NCBI GenBank assembly: GCA_964520895.1
Contig: CAZFOR010000044.1
Coordinates: 1-9,720, forward strand
DNA from: SIG350 sp964520895
Lineage (GTDB): Bacteria > Bacillota > Clostridia > TANB77 > SIG350
Direction of reading: 5' to 3'
DNA: 9,720 nt
In this document: positions 6,908-9,720 of the stretch, piece by piece
How positions within the stretch are numbered: the stretch's first letter is position 1
Layout of the letters: every line of letters starts with the position of its first letter
Position numbers and translations under genes: made by a program
Notes under the pieces: generated by a model
Seen by the model: only the letters and a program-made list of their open reading frames with translations
Databases searched by the model: none
Told to the model about the DNA's origin: nothing

Positions 6908-8085
6908 TACTCACTAACAAGGCTACGATATTTACATTCTTTCAAAACACAATAAGGAACTATTTCATAGTTCTTTTTTGTATGTCTTCCTGTAGCAATA
7001 TATCTTAAATAATCTTGAAAATATTTATCAATTATTTTCAAACTTTTATCAGTTGTAATTGTAGGAAAGAACCAGTATTTCCACGAAAGCTCACCATCTT
7101 TATCATTTCCATAAAACTTTTGGTTATATCTTTTATTCATTGTTCTAATAGTAGTTTTATAGTCAACATTTTTCTTTAACATCCATCTTCTAAAACTTCT
7201 TGCACTTCTTCTAATTTTCCCTTTAATTTTTTTAATAGAATTATCTGACAAATCAATTTCTCCATCACAAAATGAAAACCCTAAAAAATCCCACTTATCA
7301 TTAGGATTGAAAAAATATTCTTTTTTTTCATTTATCTTAAGATTATACTTTTGTATAATACCTTTTAATATATTTTGGTAATACAACACTTCTTCTTTAG
7401 TATTACAAAATATTATTATATCATCTGCATATCTAAAATATACTAATTTTTGGTTCCAAAAAAATTCATCCATTTCTTTAATATAGTAATTAGCTAAAAA
7501 CGCTGATATAGGTGTTCCTGCCATAACACCTTTCTCTTCTTCAATTATTTCATTATTATACATAACTTTTTTATTACATAATAAATTTTTAATTAAATTA
7601 AAAAGTAATTCATCTTTAATATCATTTTTCAAATTACTAATTAATATATCAACATCTATACTATTAAAGTAGTTTTGTATATCTACTTTATATCCATACA
7701 TATTATTAATATTTTTTATACTTGAAATATTAGTAATAGCCTTTTTTACACTAGAGTTTTTTCTAAAAGAATATAAATTTGGAGTAAACAAAAAATCATA
7801 TTCATATAACAAATATGATATAAATTTTAATATAATCATCTCATCATTATTAAATGTATATACTAATCTTTTCTTTTTACTACCACCTTTATTAATAATA
7901 TGTTTTTTAGGTATAGAAAAGGTATATTCATCATTAATAATCTTAGATGATATTTCCATATAGTTTTTATTTTCAATATAATCCAATAAAAACTTTTTTT
8001 CTTTTTTAGTTATAAAATCCTTTTCTTTTTTCCTGTTATAATAGTCATTCCATTTTTCTACATTAATTAAATCTGTTTTTAACAT
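6886..8085 (-). CDS. Reverse transcriptase, unclassified type, possibly antiphage (DRT2-like)
   Basis: The 399-residue protein contains RT motifs 1-7 in order: KKKRLVY (70-76); FTPNLYSFRKN (100-110); YKVDIQNYF with catalytic Asp135; GVMAGTPISAFLANYY (186-201); YADD (219-222); LKINEKK (249-255); FLGF (267-270). Residues 273-399 form a basic helical thumb-like region (RRSARSFRRW, then KYWFFPTITTDKSL, then YIATGRHTKKNY). The usual Gln-Gly of motif 4 is Ala-Gly. There is no maturase/endonuclease region, no retron NAxxH/VTG signature and no DGR-type motif 4. ATG 8085 is chosen because AGGTGG lies 7 nt upstream; the frame stays open upstream to 8238, but only through a structured RNA. A promoter and an ncRNA lie immediately upstream, the layout of retrons and of ncRNA-using defence RTs such as DRT2. 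RT call firm; subclass inferred. Confidence 0.92.
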   Translation of the reverse strand: MLKTDLINVEKWNDYYNRKKEKDFITKKEKKFLLDYIENKNYMEISSKIINDEYTFSIPKKHIINKGGSKKKRLVYTFNNDEMIILKFISYLLYEYDFLFTPNLYSFRKNSSVKKAITNISSIKNINNMYGYKVDIQNYFNSIDVDILISNLKNDIKDELLFNLIKNLLCNKKVMYNNEIIEEEKGVMAGTPISAFLANYYIKEMDEFFWNQKLVYFRYADDIIIFCNTKEEVLYYQNILKGIIQKYNLKINEKKEYFFNPNDKWDFLGFSFCDGEIDLSDNSIKKIKGKIRRSARSFRRWMLKKNVDYKTTIRTMNKRYNQKFYGNDKDGELSWKYWFFPTITTDKSLKIIDKYFQDYLRYIATGRHTKKNYEIVPYCVLKECKYRSLVSEYYKAFLI

Positions 8086-8092
8086 AATATTA

Positions 8093-8118
8093 CCACCTAT
8101 ACATAATAAAAAAGGTGG
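8093..8118 (-). promoter_or_regulatory. RT ribosome binding site that can pair with the ncRNA 3' arm
   Basis: The RT ribosome binding site AGGTGG (8098-8093) is exactly complementary to CCACCT (8118-8113), the 3' arm of the ncRNA closing stem, across a 14-nt loop. The same CCACCT pairs with AGGTGG at the ncRNA 5' end (8240-8235). The two pairings exclude each other. Forming the closing stem would free the RBS, while opening it would hide the RBS, so RNA folding could set RT translation. Inferred from complementarity. Confidence 0.5.
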
Positions 8119-8242
8119 AAGAAAAAATTGAGAATAAATGAAATTTATTACGACAAGACCATATACATTGAAGCCACCTGCACAGCTATATTTATACAAT
8201 ATACTAAGTCTCACTACAGATGTTTTTACATCTTCCACCTTT
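8108..8242 (-). ncRNA. Structured RNA upstream of the reverse transcriptase (candidate RT template/partner)
   Basis: The predicted transcript starts near 8241, 6-7 nt after a TATAAT. Its first bases, AAAAGGTGGAAGA (8243-8231), pair perfectly over 13 bp with TCTTCCACCTTTT (8122-8110), closing a domain of about 108 nt, and a run of six Ts follows at 8113-8108. Inside lie three simple hairpins: AGATGT/ACATCT with an AAAA loop (8233-8218), TATATT/AATATA (8203-8187), and AATAAAT/ATTTATT with a TTC loop (8149-8133). A further pairing, TGAGA (8213-8209) with TCTCA (8133-8129), gives a multibranch shape. The first hairpin shares three bases with the base of the closing stem. Terminal complementarity upstream of an RT recalls retron a1/a2 arms, but the RT lacks retron signatures. 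A template RNA for a DRT2-like RT, or a leader that only controls the RT gene, are the alternatives. No sequence family recognised. Confidence 0.65.
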
Positions 8243-8246
8243 TGAG

Positions 8247-8275
8247 ATTATATCATATATAATTATCTAATTCAA
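8247..8275 (-). promoter_or_regulatory. Promoter of the ncRNA-RT unit
   Basis: On the minus strand, TTGAAT (8275-8270), a 17-nt spacer and a perfect TATAAT (8252-8247) with an extended TGA just before it form one of the best promoters in the window. The start of transcription coincides with the 5' arm of the ncRNA closing stem. Confidence 0.78.
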
Positions 8276-8293
8276 ATTTTATTTTTTGTTTTA

Positions 8294-8322
8294 TTGACTT
8301 TTTGAACAACTTATATTAAAAT
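8294..8322 (+). promoter_or_regulatory. Promoter of the candidate antisense antitoxin RNA
   Basis: TTGACT (8294-8299), a 17-nt spacer and TAAAAT (8317-8322) face right, toward the 3' end of the toxin gene. The expected start is near 8329. It is back to back with the RT promoter, 18 bp separating the two -35 elements. Confidence 0.65.
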
Positions 8323-8328
8323 ATATAT

Positions 8329-8409
8329 AAATAAATGAAATCCGCATTTGCGGTTAACCGTGTTTTTTAAAAAATAATCGCACGATTGAAGTGGGGCGGT
8401 TATTTTTTT
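8329..8409 (+). ncRNA. Candidate antisense antitoxin RNA of the type I toxin
   Basis: From the promoter at 8294-8322 an RNA of about 80 nt would run through the whole 3' untranslated region of the toxin mRNA and its last codons. It contains CCGC/GCGG (8342-8353), AATCG/CGATT (8376-8387) and an outer TAACCG/CGGTTA pairing (8355-8360 with 8397-8402) followed directly by TTTTTTT (8403-8409), a plausible terminator. A convergent antisense RNA overlapping toxin 3' ends is the arrangement known for txpA/RatA and bsrG/SR4 in Bacillus. The RNA is inferred from promoter, hairpins and context. Confidence 0.55.
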
Positions 8410-8558
8410 GGCTTTTTAGTCTTAATTATAGCTATTACTAACATTGCAAATTCAATCATTAGTGCTAAGCACTCATATGTACTAACCATAAGCACCACCT
8501 CCTGTCCAAAGTTGAAACACAAGGTGTCTCTTCTTTTGTATAATTGGTGGTTAACCGC
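8350..8558 (-). other. Long-range 5'-3' pairing elements of the toxin mRNA
   Basis: On the toxin strand the leader carries GCGGTTAACC (8558-8549) and the 3' region carries its exact complement GGTTAACCGC (8359-8350), 10 bp. Such 5'-3' pairing keeps several type I toxin mRNAs (hok, aapA1) untranslatable until processed. It requires a transcript reaching about 8350 or beyond. A U-tract at 8374-8369 after the hairpin AATCG/CGATT could end the RNA earlier, removing this element. Confidence 0.5.
8400..8489 (-). CDS. Holin-like type I toxin peptide (TxpA/BsrG type)
   Basis: The 29-residue peptide reads MVSTYECLALMIEFAMLVIA then IIKTKKPKK: a short polar start, a single hydrophobic helix containing a negative residue, and a strongly basic tail. 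This matches the small 'putative holin-like toxin' family of Bacillota, whose typical member begins M(V)STYEAL.LMI.FG.LVIAII. Such peptides insert in the membrane and stop growth when expressed in excess. A very strong AGGAGGTGG ribosome binding site lies 5 nt before the ATG; the frame remains open upstream to 8582, but that part is untranslated leader. Leader bases CACCT in GACACCTTG (near 8522-8528) could pair with the AGGTG of the ribosome binding site. A promoter upstream, an antisense RNA candidate over the 3' end and 5'-3' mRNA complementarity complete a type I toxin-antitoxin locus. Confidence 0.85.
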   Translation of the reverse strand: MVSTYECLALMIEFAMLVIAIIKTKKPKK

Positions 8559-8583
8559 TCCTGCTATTTCCTTTATCTGCAAA

Positions 8584-8612
8584 AGTATATCATATCATTT
8601 TGACAAAATCAA
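8584..8612 (-). promoter_or_regulatory. Toxin promoter
   Basis: On the minus strand, TTGATT (8612-8607), a 17-nt spacer and TATACT (8589-8584) with an extended TGA form a strong promoter. Transcription would start near 8577, leaving a leader of roughly 88 nt before the toxin ATG, typical for regulated type I toxin mRNAs. Confidence 0.72.
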
Positions 8613-8620
8613 TAACTAAC

Positions 8621-8656
8621 AAAAAAATGTTGAGTATTTTATTACTTCAACATTTT
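8621..8656 (-). terminator. Terminator of the SDR gene
   Basis: On the minus strand AAAATGTTG (bulged A) AGTA pairs with TACT CAACATTTT around a 6-nt ATAAAA loop, followed by more Ts to 8621. It lies 14 nt after the SDR stop. The reverse reading also forms the hairpin but with a poorer T tail, so it acts mainly on the minus strand. Confidence 0.8.
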
Positions 8657-8670
8657 AATTTATATATTTA

Positions 8671-9411
8671 TTAATATTGTCTTCCACCATCGATTTTAAT
8701 AACTTCACTATTTATATATTCTGCATCATCAGATGCTAAAAATGCAATTACTTTTGCTATTTCACTTGGATGTGCAATATGTTTTTTACAATTTTTTTCT
8801 TTCTCTTCTTCCAAATATTCTTTTGGTAAGTCTTTATTCATATCTGTGTCTACCCAACCTGGTGCAACTGCATTAACATTTATATATGGTTGAAGCTGAA
8901 TTGCTAAATCATGTGTAAGAGATATTATTGCAACCTTTGATGCATTATAGTCCATACTAAATGGTGAAAAACTATCTAATCCACTAGTTGATGATACATT
9001 TATTATCTTACCATACTTATTATCAAGCATATATTTTGATACATATTTTGATACTAAAAATGTACCTATTAAATTTATATTAATTGTTTTTTGAAAATCC
9101 TCAACTGTTTTGTCTTCAAATGGTTTATCAATTGCTATACCTGCATTATTTATCAAAACATCTATTTTACCATATTGTTTTATTGCAATATTAACCATAT
9201 CCTTTACTTCTTGCTCATTAGAAACATCACATTTAATGGAAATTACATTAACATTATATTGCTGCTTAATATACTTTTCTAACTCTTTTGCTTTATCTTC
9301 TGAACTATTATAATTTATTATTATATCATATCCTTTTTTAGCAAATTCAATTGCACATTGTCTGCCAATTCCACGACTTGAACCTGTTATTAATACCACT
9401 TTATTATTCAT
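8671..9411 (-). CDS. Short-chain dehydrogenase/reductase, FabG-like
   Basis: The 246-residue length is standard for classical SDR enzymes. The Rossmann NAD(P) motif TGSSRGIG is at residues 9-16, the NNAG motif at 88-91, and the catalytic tetrad Asn113, Ser141, Tyr155 and Lys159 (YNASK) is complete. PGWVDTDM follows near 185 and the end reads IKIDGGRQY, as in 3-oxoacyl-ACP reductases. It likely reduces a keto group with NADPH. The closest named activity is 3-oxoacyl-[acyl-carrier-protein] reductase, but it stands alone, not in a fatty-acid operon, so the substrate could be a sugar, steroid or other alcohol. The start ATG has AAGGAG 6 nt upstream, and the gene has its own promoter and terminator, so it is a single-gene unit. 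Base use matches its neighbours. Confidence 0.9.
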   Translation of the reverse strand: MNNKVVLITGSSRGIGRQCAIEFAKKGYDIIINYNSSEDKAKELEKYIKQQYNVNVISIKCDVSNEQEVKDMVNIAIKQYGKIDVLINNAGIAIDKPFEDKTVEDFQKTININLIGTFLVSKYVSKYMLDNKYGKIINVSSTSGLDSFSPFSMDYNASKVAIISLTHDLAIQLQPYINVNAVAPGWVDTDMNKDLPKEYLEEEKEKNCKKHIAHPSEIAKVIAFLASDDAEYINSEVIKIDGGRQY

Positions 9412-9443
9412 TTATTTCTCCTTAATTTTATTTTTATATATGT

Positions 9444-9472
9444 ATTATATATTTTTTATTATATAATTTCAA
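9444..9472 (-). promoter_or_regulatory. Promoter of the SDR gene
   Basis: On the minus strand, TTGAAA (9472-9467), a 17-nt spacer and a perfect TATAAT (9449-9444) lie between the end of the Rpn-like gene and the SDR gene. The leader is about 30 nt. Confidence 0.72.
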
Positions 9473-9720
9473 TTACTTTATACATTTTATCTTATCTTCA
9501 CTTAATCCTGTTATTTTTGATATATCCTTTATATCAAAATGCAATAGCAACAATTTTCTTGCAATATTATATTTTGTTTCTTCTTTACCTTTTTCCATAC
9601 CTTTTTCTATACCTTTCTCCATACCTTTCTCAATACCAATCACCATTCCTTTTTGTAATCCTATCTCTATTCCTTCTTTTTTTGCTCCATACATTCTTGT
9701 ATTATCATCTAGTATCTTCT
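9473..9720 (-). CDS. Rpn/PD-(D/E)XK nuclease-family protein, C-terminal part (cut by window edge)
   Basis: The frame continues without a stop to the window edge (upstream codons read KILDDNTR before MYGAKKEG), so the methionine at 9694 is internal and only the last 81 residues or so are seen. They show the typical tail of Rpn-type recombination-promoting nucleases and the related 'PD-(D/E)XK nuclease family transposase' proteins. This is a run of GxxKG(M/I)EKG repeats followed by a helical end, NIARKLLLLHFDIKDISKIT then GLSEDKIKCIK. The nuclease domain lies outside the window, so activity cannot be judged. These proteins are frequent and multi-copy in Clostridia and often sit in accessory DNA. 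No terminator is clear after the stop; the SDR promoter starts at once. Confidence 0.75.
   Translation of the reverse strand, partial: KILDDNTRMYGAKKEGIEIGLQKGMVIGIEKGMEKGIEKGMEKGKEETKYNIARKLLLLHFDIKDISKITGLSEDKIKCIK
9588..9635 (-). repeat. Four 12-bp tandem repeats within the Rpn-like gene
   Basis: Four consecutive units on the plus strand (CCTTTTTCCATA, CCTTTTTCTATA, CCTTTCTCCATA, CCTTTCTCAATA) encode the G-(M/I)-E-K repeat of the protein tail. They lie inside the reading frame and keep it, so copy number could vary by slippage without breaking the gene. Confidence 0.8.

Noticed and set aside
8086..8238. N-terminal extension of the RT (51 extra residues starting from GTG 8238)
   Set aside because: It would translate the structured RNA, start only about 3 nt after the predicted transcript start and lack an RBS; ATG 8085 has AGGTGG at good spacing and begins RT-like sequence. 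The open frame itself is kept as a finding.
6886..8243. Group II intron
   Set aside because: The RT has no maturase/endonuclease domain, its motif 4 differs, and I see no domain V-like hairpin downstream of or around the ORF.
6886..8243. Classical retron
   Set aside because: Complementary arms upstream of the RT fit, but the NAxxH and VTG signatures are missing, so only a retron-like layout is claimed.
6886..8243. Diversity-generating retroelement
   Set aside because: No DGR-type motif 4, no Avd gene and no template/variable repeat pair seen in the window.
8490..8582. Longer toxin ORF starting at TTG 8582
   Set aside because: It overlaps the transcript start and has no RBS; the family-like peptide begins at ATG 8489 after AGGAGGTGG.
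8386..8619. Plus-strand ORF of 77 codons opposite the toxin
   Set aside because: It is the antisense shadow of the toxin gene and leader, without RBS or family resemblance.
9091..9313. Two plus-strand ORFs opposite the SDR gene
   Set aside because: Both lie entirely within the conserved SDR coding sequence and have no RBS.
9588..9635. CRISPR-like or regulatory tandem repeat
   Set aside because: The 12-bp units have no spacers and are coding repeats (G-M/I-E-K) of the Rpn-like tail.

Overview
The window is very AT-rich and uses strong AGGAGG-type ribosome binding sites, Bacillota-style -35/-10 promoters and U-tract hairpin terminators. Together with a GH57 branching enzyme next to a DUF4912 protein and a holin-like type I toxin, this points to a low-GC Bacillota, most likely an uncultured Clostridia-type (gut-like) bacterium. 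The assignment comes from reading the sequence only, not from a search.

Left part (1-4178, all minus strand). A TetR-family regulator is followed 13 nt later by a 387-residue acidic protein of unknown function. Next comes an unknown 277-residue charged protein with its own promoter, preceded by three 11-bp direct repeats, and closed by a hairpin terminator. Then follow a protein with three S1-like RNA-binding domains and a small single-pass membrane, pilin-like protein whose frame is broken by a one-base shift. A further ribosome binding site at the very edge shows that another gene follows outside the window.

Middle (4179-6907, plus strand). The 200-bp region between divergent genes holds a tetR promoter, a 21-bp inverted repeat that looks like the TetR operator, and a divergent promoter. 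That promoter serves a DUF4912 protein, a GH57/DUF1957 1,4-alpha-glucan branching enzyme with all catalytic motifs intact, and a small unknown protein. The layout suggests glycogen or alpha-glucan metabolism under, or beside, TetR control.

Right part (6886-8612) is the accessory region and the most interesting. A minus-strand reverse transcriptase (399 aa, YADD) that fits neither the group II intron, the retron nor the DGR pattern is preceded by a compact, apparently structured RNA of about 135 nt. This RNA starts at a near-consensus promoter, is closed by a perfect 13-bp long-range stem, contains three clear internal hairpins, and ends in a U-tract just before the RT ribosome binding site. 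The arrangement resembles antiphage RT systems that use an upstream ncRNA template (DRT2-like or retron-like). Back to back with its promoter lies a type I toxin-antitoxin locus: a 29-aa holin-like (TxpA/BsrG-type) toxin, a candidate antisense RNA over its 3' end, and a 10-nt complementarity between the toxin mRNA 5' and 3' ends.

Right edge (8613-9720, minus strand). A FabG-like short-chain dehydrogenase has its own promoter and terminator. Next to it is the C-terminal end of an Rpn/PD-(D/E)XK nuclease-family protein that runs off the window.
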